NCBI GenBank assembly: GCA_016350165.1
Contig: CP066225.1
Location: forward strand, 868,001-932,000
Reading direction: 5' to 3'
Length of the DNA stretch: 64,000 nt
From: Planctomycetota bacterium
GTDB lineage: Bacteria > Planctomycetota > Phycisphaerae > Phycisphaerales > Phycisphaeraceae
A program made the position numbers and the translations under genes. The first letter of the stretch is position 1; each line of letters begins with the position of its first letter. Positions 26,943 through 36,214 of this stretch are shown here, one piece after another. Under the pieces are notes generated by a model, which saw only the letters and a program-made list of their open reading frames with translations, was not told the origin of the DNA and did no database searches.

Positions 26943-28820
26943 CTATTTACTTTCTTTATATTCAATAAGATTAGCTGTCGATGCTGTTACTCTATTTATA
27001 TGAAATTTCATTTGCCCATATACCGCAGGAAATTTACTTAAGGTCATAAACAAAGCGAATAATCGTGATGTTCTACTTGGCCATTTCTTTTGTTTTCCAT
27101 AACGAAATAGCTTTATGAAATGCCATGCATATACACTTAGCAACAAAAGACCCCACGGAAACAAAGTGATAATGAAAAAAGGAAGTATTAAGCCATAAAA
27201 CCAAATATTATGACTCTCCTTTTTCCAATGCCTCTCGGGAGCTTTCCCATGCATTGTGGCACCTTCTGCAAAACCCCATCCACTACGAATCGTTCTTAGC
27301 CACCATTGCTTGAATTTGTGAATATCAGCGTCGTGCATAGTCATTTCACAATCGATTCGATGAATCTCCCAACCATTTTGTCGAATACGAATACATAATT
27401 CAGGTTCTTCTCCACATATCATGGTAGTATTAAAGCCTCCGGTTTGTGTGAGTACTTCAGCTCTAATCATTGCATCGCCATGACAATACTTCACAACACC
27501 AATTTCTGAATCCCACTCAATGTCTGCAAGTTTGTTATATACGGATGCATCGACAAAGCGTTCTCGTCGCCTTCCGCTTACAATTGCTACATTTTTATGT
27601 TTTTTCAGATAACTAACACCTTCTTGAATCCAACCCGGAAGCAATTCACAATCACCATCAATGAATTGGATAAACTGAATTTTAGGATGTAGTTCAATTA
27701 AATGTTTAAACCCGGCATTTCGCCCCTTAGCCATATTCATTGGTTCATCTGGATTCAAGCAAACCACTTCAACACCTTTAGATTTCGCATACTCAACACT
27801 TCCATCACTTGAATCGGAGTCTACATAAACAATCTTATTAGTTTGATCAAGAACTGATTCGATAGAACGTCGTAGACGCTCGCCTTCATTACGGCCAATG
27901 ATCACAACTCCTATTTCATTATTACATTGTTCATTCACTTCAATTGAATCTTTCTTCGAGAAACATACATTAGTTTGATTTTTCACTTTATCTTTAAAAA
28001 TTGTGCAAGTTAAAGTTATGTCAAACCACCTACTTATTTTTTTCAAATCTTGATCAAATATGTATTGCAATCTTTCAATTCTATCGGGCGAAATTACTGG
28101 ACGCTCTTGCATTGTCCAGTGTCGCTTAATTTTATCTCGTACCTTCTGTGATATAAGTTGTTTACGAATAAAAGTAATTGGTTTTGAATATACGATAGCA
28201 TCACGTACTGGTGATATTCTTTCTCGTTGAGACGATATATTTTCGTGTTTGTGATCTTGCCACACCGGCCGCCTATGATATTCAATAAATTTCGCTACAT
28301 TTTCGAGCACCTTTTGTTGGTTTTTTATAAAATGCTCAAAAAAGATCGGCATCACCCGATCACTACCTAACGCGTTCAGATAAGGCTCAATTTGATATGC
28401 ATATTTTGAATAATCAATTAACCTAGGATACCTATCTATTGCCTTATCAATTGGTTCACTTATTGTACGTTCGGTCCATTCATGAATGTAATGCGATGTC
28501 AAACGATCAATCGGGTGTCGCATGATATAGATAACTTTTACATTCGGCACATATTCAAGCATTCGATCAAGTGTACGGGAATAGGTAGGTAATTTGGTGT
28601 AGTGCGTGCTTGATTCACCGCAAATATCAACATCTTTTGCATCCTGATAAAGTGAGGCATACCAGTCTAAACCTTTAGCATAAACTTCATCATTACTGAA
28701 AAAATTGGGTTCTTTAGGCTCGGTCATATATATGCCAGGCTGCTGTGCGAGCTGATCATGCAGTGTAGTAGTTGCACACTTCATTGAGCCAATAATGATA
28801 AAGTCAGGTTTATTCTTCAC
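26943..28820 (-). CDS. Sulfotransferase-glycosyltransferase (GT2) fusion
   Basis: 625 residues, two enzymes in one chain. Residues ~1-285 are a PAPS-dependent sulfotransferase: FIIIGSMKCATTTLHDQL is the 5'-phosphosulfate loop and IYIMRHPIDRLTSHY the 3'-phosphate motif. Residues ~300-530 are a GT2 transferase (GVVIIGRNEGERLRRSIESV, VDSDSSDGS, FIDGDCEL, and HGDAMIRAEV), followed by one or two membrane helices. A joint glycosyl transfer and sulfation step in EPS synthesis is inferred. GTG 28820 overlaps the upstream TGA by four bases (GTGA) and has GGAG before it; no ATG fits. Confidence 0.85.
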   Translation of the reverse strand: MKNKPDFIIIGSMKCATTTLHDQLAQQPGIYMTEPKEPNFFSNDEVYAKGLDWYASLYQDAKDVDICGESSTHYTKLPTYSRTLDRMLEYVPNVKVIYIMRHPIDRLTSHYIHEWTERTISEPIDKAIDRYPRLIDYSKYAYQIEPYLNALGSDRVMPIFFEHFIKNQQKVLENVAKFIEYHRRPVWQDHKHENISSQRERISPVRDAIVYSKPITFIRKQLISQKVRDKIKRHWTMQERPVISPDRIERLQYIFDQDLKKISRWFDITLTCTIFKDKVKNQTNVCFSKKDSIEVNEQCNNEIGVVIIGRNEGERLRRSIESVLDQTNKIVYVDSDSSDGSVEYAKSKGVEVVCLNPDEPMNMAKGRNAGFKHLIELHPKIQFIQFIDGDCELLPGWIQEGVSYLKKHKNVAIVSGRRRERFVDASVYNKLADIEWDSEIGVVKYCHGDAMIRAEVLTQTGGFNTTMICGEEPELCIRIRQNGWEIHRIDCEMTMHDADIHKFKQWWLRTIRSGWGFAEGATMHGKAPERHWKKESHNIWFYGLILPFFIITLFPWGLLLLSVYAWHFIKLFRYGKQKKWPSRTSRLFALFMTLSKFPAVYGQMKFHINRVTASTANLIEYKESK

Positions 28821-29812
28821 TTGGAATCCGCTCCGAGCTGTCCTGTTGTACGCATTGGATGAGACCAATTCGTCCAAATATCTTTAACTTCTGAATCACA
28901 CACATGCTCTTGTTTACGACCAATTTTCTCTCGAATCAAAGAAAGCGATCTTCCTACAAGCCACAACATATTTGTAAACCATAATCCTACACGACCATAA
29001 AATTTCGCCAAATATCTAGCTCTTGATGCATAAAAATATGACGGTCTTCGTTTACGTTCTTTTGTTAAAGATTTAACAGGATTGCTTTTCCCTCGTAAAT
29101 GAACTACTTTTGCTTTTGGCCAATTAAGTACAGCCCAACCATTCTTTTGCGCACGACGGCAAAAGTCGGGGTCATCAAAGTATAAAAAATATCCCGGATC
29201 TAATAAGCCAATTTGATCAAATACTTCTTTACGAATTAATGCGCATGCAAAAGTAGTCCATTGTGGCGTACTGGGACTATCTACGACATCAATCGGTACA
29301 TCAAACTTTTTAAAAATTTTCGTAAAAACACCTGTATGTGCTGCATCAATAAACTCACTAATTGGATTTATGTATCGAAAACAACTTATTTGAGGTGTGC
29401 CATCTGGCCATTCTAATCGTGGACTAATTATCCCTGCTGAAACATTTTCATTTGCCGCTTCTAACAGTTCGTTAATTGCATTTTCCCGAACAATAGTATC
29501 AGCATTTAATAACAAAAAGTTTTCTGGTGGATCAGACCAATTTAAAGCATCTTTCAATACTGCATTGTTACCGCCTGAAAAACCGCGATTCGGTGAAATC
29601 GCTTTCAGCCAACACCACGAAGCCCAATTATTATCTTCAATAGCTTTCGCAATTATTTTCGCATCGGCATCGCCTGTACCGTTCTCACATACTGCTACTT
29701 TAACTAAAGGTAGAGATGCTATTTGCTCACTGATAGATTGCAAACAATCTAATGTTAGACCGGTTGCTTTGTAATTGACAATAACAACAAGTAACTTCAG
29801 TTGTTCTGACAT
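28817..29812 (-). CDS. GT2 family glycosyltransferase (rhamnosyltransferase-like)
   Basis: 331 residues, WcaE/RfbN-like. It begins LKLLVVIVNYKATGLTLDCL, then has SPNRGFSGGNNAVL, FLLLNADTIV (DxD-like), GIISPRLEWPDG and GYFLYFDDPDFCRRAQKNGW. These residues are typical of inverting GT2 rhamnosyl- or glucosyltransferases. A short C-terminal region is basic and may touch the membrane. It lies in the EPS locus and its stop overlaps the start of the sulfotransferase fusion. Confidence 0.9.
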   Translation of the reverse strand: MSEQLKLLVVIVNYKATGLTLDCLQSISEQIASLPLVKVAVCENGTGDADAKIIAKAIEDNNWASWCWLKAISPNRGFSGGNNAVLKDALNWSDPPENFLLLNADTIVRENAINELLEAANENVSAGIISPRLEWPDGTPQISCFRYINPISEFIDAAHTGVFTKIFKKFDVPIDVVDSPSTPQWTTFACALIRKEVFDQIGLLDPGYFLYFDDPDFCRRAQKNGWAVLNWPKAKVVHLRGKSNPVKSLTKERKRRPSYFYASRARYLAKFYGRVGLWFTNMLWLVGRSLSLIREKIGRKQEHVCDSEVKDIWTNWSHPMRTTGQLGADSK

Positions 29813-29834
29813 AGCGGTAATCCGTTATGTTGAT

Positions 29835-30776
29835 TCAGGAAAACTGATACATCCTGTCATAGTAATCTGCAATACCATCCCATGCTGCGGTTTCATCCCA
29901 GTCAGCAACAAGATTCGTTGCGGCATCCTTGTTATATCGGATACGTGGTTCTATAAAAGCTTTTTGTAATTCGAAATCTACAGGAAACTCAAATGCAATC
30001 CGTTTTTGCATCTCCCTGGCAAAGCGTCTTGTAAAAGCACCCTGAGTTTCTACATATCCACTGGGATTGAGTTGCTTGTAATCCTGAGATTTAAGTAATG
30101 ATTCAGCAAACATCACATATGCTTTAGACAACAAAGACACGTGTATATTATCTCGCACGTAATCCGGAGTCATAACTTTAGGTATTTGATGATTCGCCCA
30201 TGTTTTACAAAGATAATTCGTAAAACGTGGCTCTTCAAAAACACCAAAAGGATTAGGTATCACAAATTTCCCCAACGTCATATTAAATTGATCAGCTAAA
30301 TAACGGAAAATCTGCGATGTAATCGTTTTTGAAAATCCATAAGCATTAAAAGCTTGCAATGAGGCACAACCATAACCCTCATTTTCTTCAAATATACTCC
30401 CTGTCAAAAGAATATGCTGACATCCTTTGTCTTTTAAGCTTTCGATAACTGTATACAAATTATGACAGTTATTGTTAACTGCCGACGAGATGTCGAATGC
30501 ATCACTTTTGTAATTCGTCACGTCTGCTGCATGATGGCACAAAAGATCAATTTCATTTTCGGATTTAATAACTTCAAGCAACCGATCATCACCAAAAGAA
30601 CATTCAAAAATTAGTTGGGCATATGGCCGTATTGCATCAATCCGTTTCTTCCTAAGATCATCGTATGCTTGGTCCGAGTTTTGGAATATTGCAACAACGT
30701 GGTGCCCCTGGTCCGTTAATTGCTTTACGAACCAGCATCCAGTAAATGAACTTGCACCAGTCATTAAAATATTCAT
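29835..30776 (-). CDS. NAD-dependent epimerase/dehydratase (SDR)
   Basis: About 313 residues. It has the extended-SDR nucleotide motif MTGASSFTGCWFVKQL, HHAADV, and a YGFSKT motif with the catalytic Tyr-Lys (YxxxK). It probably acts on a nucleotide-activated sugar made by the adjacent cytidylyltransferase, SDR and epimerase genes, perhaps as a final reductase or epimerase. Start ATG 30776 has AGTAGG about 9 bases upstream and is preferred over ATG 30782. It is closely linked to the 3,5-epimerase gene. Confidence 0.85.
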   Translation of the reverse strand: MNILMTGASSFTGCWFVKQLTDQGHHVVAIFQNSDQAYDDLRKKRIDAIRPYAQLIFECSFGDDRLLEVIKSENEIDLLCHHAADVTNYKSDAFDISSAVNNNCHNLYTVIESLKDKGCQHILLTGSIFEENEGYGCASLQAFNAYGFSKTITSQIFRYLADQFNMTLGKFVIPNPFGVFEEPRFTNYLCKTWANHQIPKVMTPDYVRDNIHVSLLSKAYVMFAESLLKSQDYKQLNPSGYVETQGAFTRRFAREMQKRIAFEFPVDFELQKAFIEPRIRYNKDAATNLVADWDETAAWDGIADYYDRMYQFS

Positions 30777-30785
30777 ACACATTAC

Positions 30786-31337
30786 CTACTTATTTGCCAA
30801 ATGATATGCAGGGTCAAAATCCGGATGTGATAAATCTTTATCCGAAACAACAACCGGCTTAATTGGCCACTCAATTCTAAATTTATCGTCATTATATCTC
30901 ACGCCGCGCTCATGTTCAGGTGCATAAAACTCATCTACAAAATAGAACGCTTCTGTATCGCCAGTCAGTGTAATAAATCCGTGAGCAAAGCCTTTTGGCA
31001 CATACATCATTCGGCGATTATCTGCTGATAGTTCCGCACCAAAACTTTGACCAAAAGTAGGTGAATCCGATCTTAAATCAAGAATAACATCGTACAAGGC
31101 ACCTCGTATTGCACGTACAATTTTCGTTTCTGCATACGGTGCTAACTGATAGTGCATCCCACGTAAAGTGCCTTTTTGAGCACTCAGTGAATTATTAACT
31201 TGTACAAACTCAGTAACAAGATCATGATCATTGAATTCATTTTTGCAAAACGTTCTTGCAAAAAAACCACGATCATCACCACGTTTTTCGAGCTCGATAA
31301 TATATGCACCTGGCAATGGTGTTTCATTAAAGATCAT
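30786..31337 (-). CDS. rfbC: dTDP-4-dehydrorhamnose 3,5-epimerase-like protein
   Basis: This 183-residue cupin matches the RmlC family at full length: RGFFARTFCKNEF, NNSLSAQKGTLRGMHYQLAP, KIVRAIRGALYDVILDLR, MYVPKGFAHGFITL and the terminal PIKPVVVSDKD. It epimerises C3 and/or C5 of a 4-keto-6-deoxy sugar nucleotide. In this locus the donor nucleotide may be CDP, because a glucose-1-phosphate cytidylyltransferase lies upstream and no rmlA/rmlB is visible. The symbol reflects the family only. Confidence 0.9.
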   Translation of the reverse strand: MIFNETPLPGAYIIELEKRGDDRGFFARTFCKNEFNDHDLVTEFVQVNNSLSAQKGTLRGMHYQLAPYAETKIVRAIRGALYDVILDLRSDSPTFGQSFGAELSADNRRMMYVPKGFAHGFITLTGDTEAFYFVDEFYAPEHERGVRYNDDKFRIEWPIKPVVVSDKDLSHPDFDPAYHLANK

Positions 31338-31351
31338 TGTTTTGCCCAGTA

Positions 31352-32362
31352 TTAAATATGTGATACACCAAGTAAATCCATACGATTTCTCAGCGTACGT
31401 AAGCGAACAAACTGATCACCATTAAAATCTTTTGCACTAAAATGATGGTCAGTCATTGCTCGATGCAATTCTTCAGTTCCTCGTTGAACGTTGTATTCCA
31501 ATCGAAAATCCGGCAATAATGTGTTTAGTTTATCGAATTTCACACGGTAATTCCGAGGATCATTTCCAACTTCACCCGTGAAAACAATATCTGCCGAAGG
31601 AATGCATCTTCCAACACCATCTGCAACATCTTTAACTTGGTAATTTTCTGTATTACCACCAATATTCACAGCCTGATTGTGAATTGCCACTTGAGGTGCT
31701 TCAGCAAACGCAACAAAAGCGCGTGCAATATCACGACAATGAATCAGTGGACGCCAAGGTGATCCATCACTCTGAATTCGAATCTCATTGAACGCCATCG
31801 CCGAACCCAGCAAGCTATTAACAACCAAATCTATCCGAAGCATAGGTGAATAGCCATATGCCGTTGCGTTGCGTAAAAATGCTGGAGAAAAATGCTCATC
31901 TGCCAATTTTGAAACCGCAGCTTCTGTCTCAATCTTCGATTTGGCATAAGCGGTCAATGGATTCAATGGATCAGTTTCTTCTAAATCCAGTTTTTCCCCT
32001 TGACCATACACTGAGCATGAGCCAGAAAACAAGTACCTTGGTACACCTGCTAATTTTGCCAACTCTGCTATTCGTATCGATGAATCGCGGTTAATGCTGT
32101 ATGTAATCTCAGGATTCACATCACCCATCGGATCATTAGATATTGCAGCAAGATGCATCACACAATCATGACCATCAAGATCATTTTCAGTTATCTCACG
32201 TACATCTTTCACCAGTTCATGATCAGGTGGTACGATAGGGTCCCACTCACAACCATTGAACAAACCTAGGTCGCAACCTGTCACACTGTGACCAGCCTGC
32301 TTAAGCAGATCAACAAGATGAACGCCAATATATCCACGATGCCCTGTTACAAATACCTTCAT
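31352..32362 (-). CDS. NAD-dependent sugar-nucleotide epimerase/dehydratase (SDR)
   Basis: About 336 residues, an extended SDR: MKVFVTGHRGYIGVHLVDLL (Rossmann), HLAAISNDPMG, SGSCSVYG and YAKSK with catalytic Tyr/Lys. It belongs to the branch found next to CDP-sugar genes and may act as the CDP-glucose 4,6-dehydratase (RfbG role) or a downstream epimerase. ATG 32362 is preceded by AGAGGAC, about 8 bases away; the upstream frame from 32419 lacks this. It sits directly after rfbF. Confidence 0.88.
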   Translation of the reverse strand: MKVFVTGHRGYIGVHLVDLLKQAGHSVTGCDLGLFNGCEWDPIVPPDHELVKDVREITENDLDGHDCVMHLAAISNDPMGDVNPEITYSINRDSSIRIAELAKLAGVPRYLFSGSCSVYGQGEKLDLEETDPLNPLTAYAKSKIETEAAVSKLADEHFSPAFLRNATAYGYSPMLRIDLVVNSLLGSAMAFNEIRIQSDGSPWRPLIHCRDIARAFVAFAEAPQVAIHNQAVNIGGNTENYQVKDVADGVGRCIPSADIVFTGEVGNDPRNYRVKFDKLNTLLPDFRLEYNVQRGTEELHRAMTDHHFSAKDFNGDQFVRLRTLRNRMDLLGVSHI

Positions 32363-32428
32363 ATTAAGTCCTCTATAAGCAAGGCCGGTATTTACCAACC
32401 ATTTATCAACCGAAGCCAATACTCACTT

Positions 32429-33223
32429 TTATACAGCCCAAGGAGCTTGGCCTTCTTCCCAAAGTTTGTTTAATGCATCACGGTCCCGTTGAGTATCCAT
32501 ACATTGCCAGAAACCTTGATGCTTATGGATTGCCAACTGCTGATCCGTAGCTAACTGTATTAAAGGTGCTTTTTCAAGTATGAGGTTTTCATGGTCATTT
32601 AAGTAAGTCAGAAAGTCTCTCTTAAAGAAAAAATAGCCACCATTGATCCAATTTTCTGAAAATTCTGGTTTTTCTTCAAAATTCCTTACGGTATGACCTT
32701 CCAATTGCAGTTCACCAAATCTCGAAGGCGGGTTTACACCAAGCACGGTTCCAGTTAATCCATGCGATTGATGAAATTCAAATTCTTGCGTCAGATTCAC
32801 ATCGCAAACACCATCACCATAAGTCACAGCAAAATGCTCCGCATTACCCAAATACTTCTTAGCTGCACGAGCAATGCGTCCGCCGGTCATCGTTAACTCA
32901 CCAGTAAACGCTAAGGTCACTTCCCAATCTTGATCATGATCGACCGAATGCACAGTCACATTGTTACTCTGCAAATCCACTGTAAAATCACTATTCATTG
33001 ATGTGTAATTCAGGAAGTACGACTTGATCGTTTCGGCTTTATATCCCAAACACAAAACAAATTTTTTGAAGCCATGATGCGAATAGCTTTTCATGATATG
33101 CCAAAGAATCGGATGCGAACCGATCGGCACCATCGGTTTGGGAATACGTACTGTCTCTTCTCGAAGACGCGTACCGAGGCCACCACAAAGTACAAAGACT
33201 GGTGTTTCGCTTGGCGTTGACAT
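32429..33223 (-). CDS. rfbF: Glucose-1-phosphate cytidylyltransferase-type nucleotidyltransferase
   Basis: 264 residues, near-typical RfbF length. It has the pyrophosphorylase signature VLCGGLGTRLREET...KPMVPIG, VTYGDGVCDVN (metal Asp), NFEEKPEFSENWINGGYFFF and the C-terminal GFWQCMDTQRD. The reaction is CTP + glucose-1-phosphate to CDP-glucose, the first step to CDP-3,6-dideoxy or branched sugars. It heads the sugar-nucleotide part of the EPS locus, followed by SDR, RmlC-like and SDR genes. Confidence 0.9.
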   Translation of the reverse strand: MSTPSETPVFVLCGGLGTRLREETVRIPKPMVPIGSHPILWHIMKSYSHHGFKKFVLCLGYKAETIKSYFLNYTSMNSDFTVDLQSNNVTVHSVDHDQDWEVTLAFTGELTMTGGRIARAAKKYLGNAEHFAVTYGDGVCDVNLTQEFEFHQSHGLTGTVLGVNPPSRFGELQLEGHTVRNFEEKPEFSENWINGGYFFFKRDFLTYLNDHENLILEKAPLIQLATDQQLAIHKHQGFWQCMDTQRDRDALNKLWEEGQAPWAV

Positions 33224-33261
33224 GATTGATCCCTAATAAAGTTCTAGGTGTTGTACTTATT

Positions 33262-34656
33262 TTACTGGGTATTACTACGAGATGGATGTTCTTGTACGCC
33301 CAAACCTCGTTTTTTTGCTCTATTCATGATAGCTTGCATTTGAATCATAGCGAATACCTTTCGCCATGGCATCGTCGTCAAACCACCTGCAATCATAAGT
33401 GGTATCGGATTGATCTGTGCGTTAAGCAAACGGTCGATCATAAATATCCCCAAGACCATTGCCAACGCAATGGAAGGCCCAATAACAGGATGCCGCCATT
33501 CTTTAGGCGGGACTCGATACGCAACTCGTAACATCGGCAACATCAGCACGCCAAAGAAACTAATTAGCCCTAAAAGACCATTCTGTCCCAACACAATGAT
33601 CCAGGCCGAATCGGTCGTCGATGTGTCCTCTCCTTCTTCATTTTGAATTCTCGAACGGTTATATCCACCCCAGCCAAACAATGGCCGCTCCATCGCCTTA
33701 TCACGCAATTCATTCTCATTATAAATTCGCACCTGCAGCGACTCGACACGTTGAGGCGAAAACACCGAGCCTGCCGTATCCAAAATCGGCTGTGCATCCC
33801 AATCAAAGATCACACGTGAAGATAGGTAAATAGGCAAAGCCATCAGAACTCCCAACATAACCACACGCGTTTTTATGTAATAAGTACTGAAATACAACCC
33901 AATCCCTGCCATACCCAGTACCAGCGCACCTGAAGATTTACAAAATACAAATGTAACCAATTGTATTGGTACTAGCCACGATATAGGCATACCAAACACA
34001 TCTTTCAACTGTTTCGTATGCCAAAGAATCACACCACATATTCCCGCGCCAGCCATCCACAATCCTAAAATCAAACCGTTCTTCATAAACACACGTGGTC
34101 GGTAACCACCCCACCGAATCGAGTGAATAAACTGGTGTGCATGTTGCCCATATACTTTCAGGTGCAACTGCGGACTGATGATCAATTCCAGCCAAACCAA
34201 AGGCAAATAGATAATCGTAGCGATAAACATGATCCGTGCCATCTCTCTAGCCTGAATTGGATTCGACAAATACAATCTACCAATCAGATATGGGAACCCC
34301 CATGGCAAAATTACCTTCAACATACTTGATAAGCCATCATAAACCCCGTCACCATTCACAACTGAACTCATGAAAGGTGCGATACACCAAAGCACAATAG
34401 GCACATCCCAAAGTGACGGCCGAAAACTCGCCAAACGCTGCATATCAAATAAGCAAACGCCCAACATAATCGCGATGGCTGTAGAAGAAACTTTCGTAAA
34501 GTCAGGCAACCCCGGCAACCCAATCCCAAGCTCCGGCAAATACATCCACCCCAACACAAACGCCCACATCGCAGCTTTATGCGGCTTCATCATGGCAAAC
34601 ATCACAACTACGGTTGGGACCCATAGTGCTAAGGTAAGTGGTACCATTGCTGCCAT
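33262..34656 (-). CDS. O-antigen ligase/polymerase-like membrane protein
   Basis: 464 residues with about ten to twelve membrane helices. It fits the O-antigen ligase (Wzy_C) family: a periplasmic loop after PRVFMKNGLILGLWMAG and a segment MERPLFGWGGYNRS preceding ASIIVLG-type helices. In a Wzx/Wzy-type EPS pathway it would polymerise repeat units, or attach the chain. It lies between the flippase and the sugar-nucleotide genes. Start ATG 34656; an AGGA lies about 11 bases upstream. Confidence 0.78.
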   Translation of the reverse strand: MAAMVPLTLALWVPTVVVMFAMMKPHKAAMWAFVLGWMYLPELGIGLPGLPDFTKVSSTAIAIMLGVCLFDMQRLASFRPSLWDVPIVLWCIAPFMSSVVNGDGVYDGLSSMLKVILPWGFPYLIGRLYLSNPIQAREMARIMFIATIIYLPLVWLELIISPQLHLKVYGQHAHQFIHSIRWGGYRPRVFMKNGLILGLWMAGAGICGVILWHTKQLKDVFGMPISWLVPIQLVTFVFCKSSGALVLGMAGIGLYFSTYYIKTRVVMLGVLMALPIYLSSRVIFDWDAQPILDTAGSVFSPQRVESLQVRIYNENELRDKAMERPLFGWGGYNRSRIQNEEGEDTSTTDSAWIIVLGQNGLLGLISFFGVLMLPMLRVAYRVPPKEWRHPVIGPSIALAMVLGIFMIDRLLNAQINPIPLMIAGGLTTMPWRKVFAMIQMQAIMNRAKKRGLGVQEHPSRSNTQ

Positions 34657-34701
34657 GTATTAACAATCCTGTTCAGAGAGCTTCAGATTAGTACGTACAG
34701 G

Positions 34702-36075
34702 TTAGTTCAAAAATGTTCGCCCCAAACCTATCACAACACCCGACAATGCGAGAACTGAAAAATCTAATGCCGGTAACCATACTTTATGCGGCCTAATTGC
34801 CCATATAACTACAGGGTATTCGCTTAACTGAGCTATTATCATGCCAACGATCAAACCACTCAGCCCTCCGTAATACCCACCTATAAGCAAACCAACGATA
34901 TAAATCGATGCGCGTGTACTCTGCATAATCATATAACGCTTCGAATCACGCTTTGCCAATAGCACACTCGTAGCCGTTTGATTCACCACCATCCCCACCG
35001 AACCGATCGCCATTAAACGCAACATCCAACCTGCATCAACATATCGTGCGTCGTACATAATATGAATAATCTTGTCGCCATATATTCCAATAAACCATAC
35101 AAATGGAAGCGACATCCCCATAATCCCACCACGTATCAGCATCGTATTATGGCGTAATTCATCCGTCCCCTTTTCAGCCAATCTCGAATACACCGGAAAC
35201 AATGTGTTATTTGCAAGCCTGTTAATCGCTTGAACGCCCATAGCCGCAAGAGCAAATGCGATACTATAAATACCCAACTCTTCTTTAGTAATCATACGAC
35301 CCAAAATCACTTTGTCCGCATACCCAAGAACAAACATTACACCTGAACTGATAAATATCCATTTGCCAAACTTGATGATGTCATGTATCGCTTCTTTCTC
35401 CCACGCAAACCAACATCGATGCCCCGGCAACATCAGATATGACATTCCTACACGACATATCGCATTGATCAACGTAGAAATCACCAGTACCCAAACTGAC
35501 CGCCAATAAAATGCAACACCAATCAGCAAACCTGTAGAAACAATCTGGGTAATAATGTTGCAAACTTCAATGCGAAAATTCTTAACCTCTCGGCATAGTA
35601 GCCACATCCCTGTCGATTCAAACGACATAATCACATATGAAAACCCAACAACCGCAATCATCGGCGCCATTCCCGGCGACTTCCAGAAAATCGCCATCGG
35701 ATAAGCAAATACCAAAATCACAAGCCATAAAATCAAACTACGAATAATGTTCGTAGTCCAAACCGTATTCATAAACACTGGCTCAGCGCCTCGTTTATGA
35801 TTAATAATATTCTGACCAATCCCCATATCGCTGAACAAATTCAGCCCAACTGCAACAGCCTGTACCAGCACCATCACACCAAACATGTCTGGCACCAACA
35901 ATCTTGTTAGTATCAGGTTACTACCCAGCCTAATGATTGTCGCTAATGCAAAGCTCAACGAAACCACAGCAGTACTGCTGACCGTGCGTTGCTTCAGAGA
36001 AGCTTCACGACCATTGCTGCTCGAACCACGCATACTCCTATACCAATTTGTAATAGCCCTCGTATGCTTGCTCAT
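34702..36075 (-). CDS. Polysaccharide flippase (Wzx-type, MOP family)
   Basis: About 457 residues with twelve to fourteen membrane helices and the polysaccharide-transporter start (TVSSTAVVSLSFALATIIRL, RLLVPDMFGVMVL). FSDMGIGQNIINHKRG and KVILGRMITKEELGIYSIAF are typical of the family. It moves lipid-linked repeat units across the inner membrane. ATG 36075 is chosen over the earlier GTG 36114, but the RBS does not decide. It precedes the ligase/polymerase gene by 45 bases, so the two are probably translated from one transcript. Confidence 0.88.
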   Translation of the reverse strand: MSKHTRAITNWYRSMRGSSSNGREASLKQRTVSSTAVVSLSFALATIIRLGSNLILTRLLVPDMFGVMVLVQAVAVGLNLFSDMGIGQNIINHKRGAEPVFMNTVWTTNIIRSLILWLVILVFAYPMAIFWKSPGMAPMIAVVGFSYVIMSFESTGMWLLCREVKNFRIEVCNIITQIVSTGLLIGVAFYWRSVWVLVISTLINAICRVGMSYLMLPGHRCWFAWEKEAIHDIIKFGKWIFISSGVMFVLGYADKVILGRMITKEELGIYSIAFALAAMGVQAINRLANNTLFPVYSRLAEKGTDELRHNTMLIRGGIMGMSLPFVWFIGIYGDKIIHIMYDARYVDAGWMLRLMAIGSVGMVVNQTATSVLLAKRDSKRYMIMQSTRASIYIVGLLIGGYYGGLSGLIVGMIIAQLSEYPVVIWAIRPHKVWLPALDFSVLALSGVVIGLGRTFLN

Positions 36076-36214
36076 GGTTGTATAGATGATACCCGACGAA
36101 CCCCTGTTTTTCACTCATTACAAAAAACATCAAATCCAACCTCTTGATCGCACGAATTAATCACTCCACATTTTTATCAAAACAATCTCAATTCTTTTCA
36201 CACATCATTCCAAA

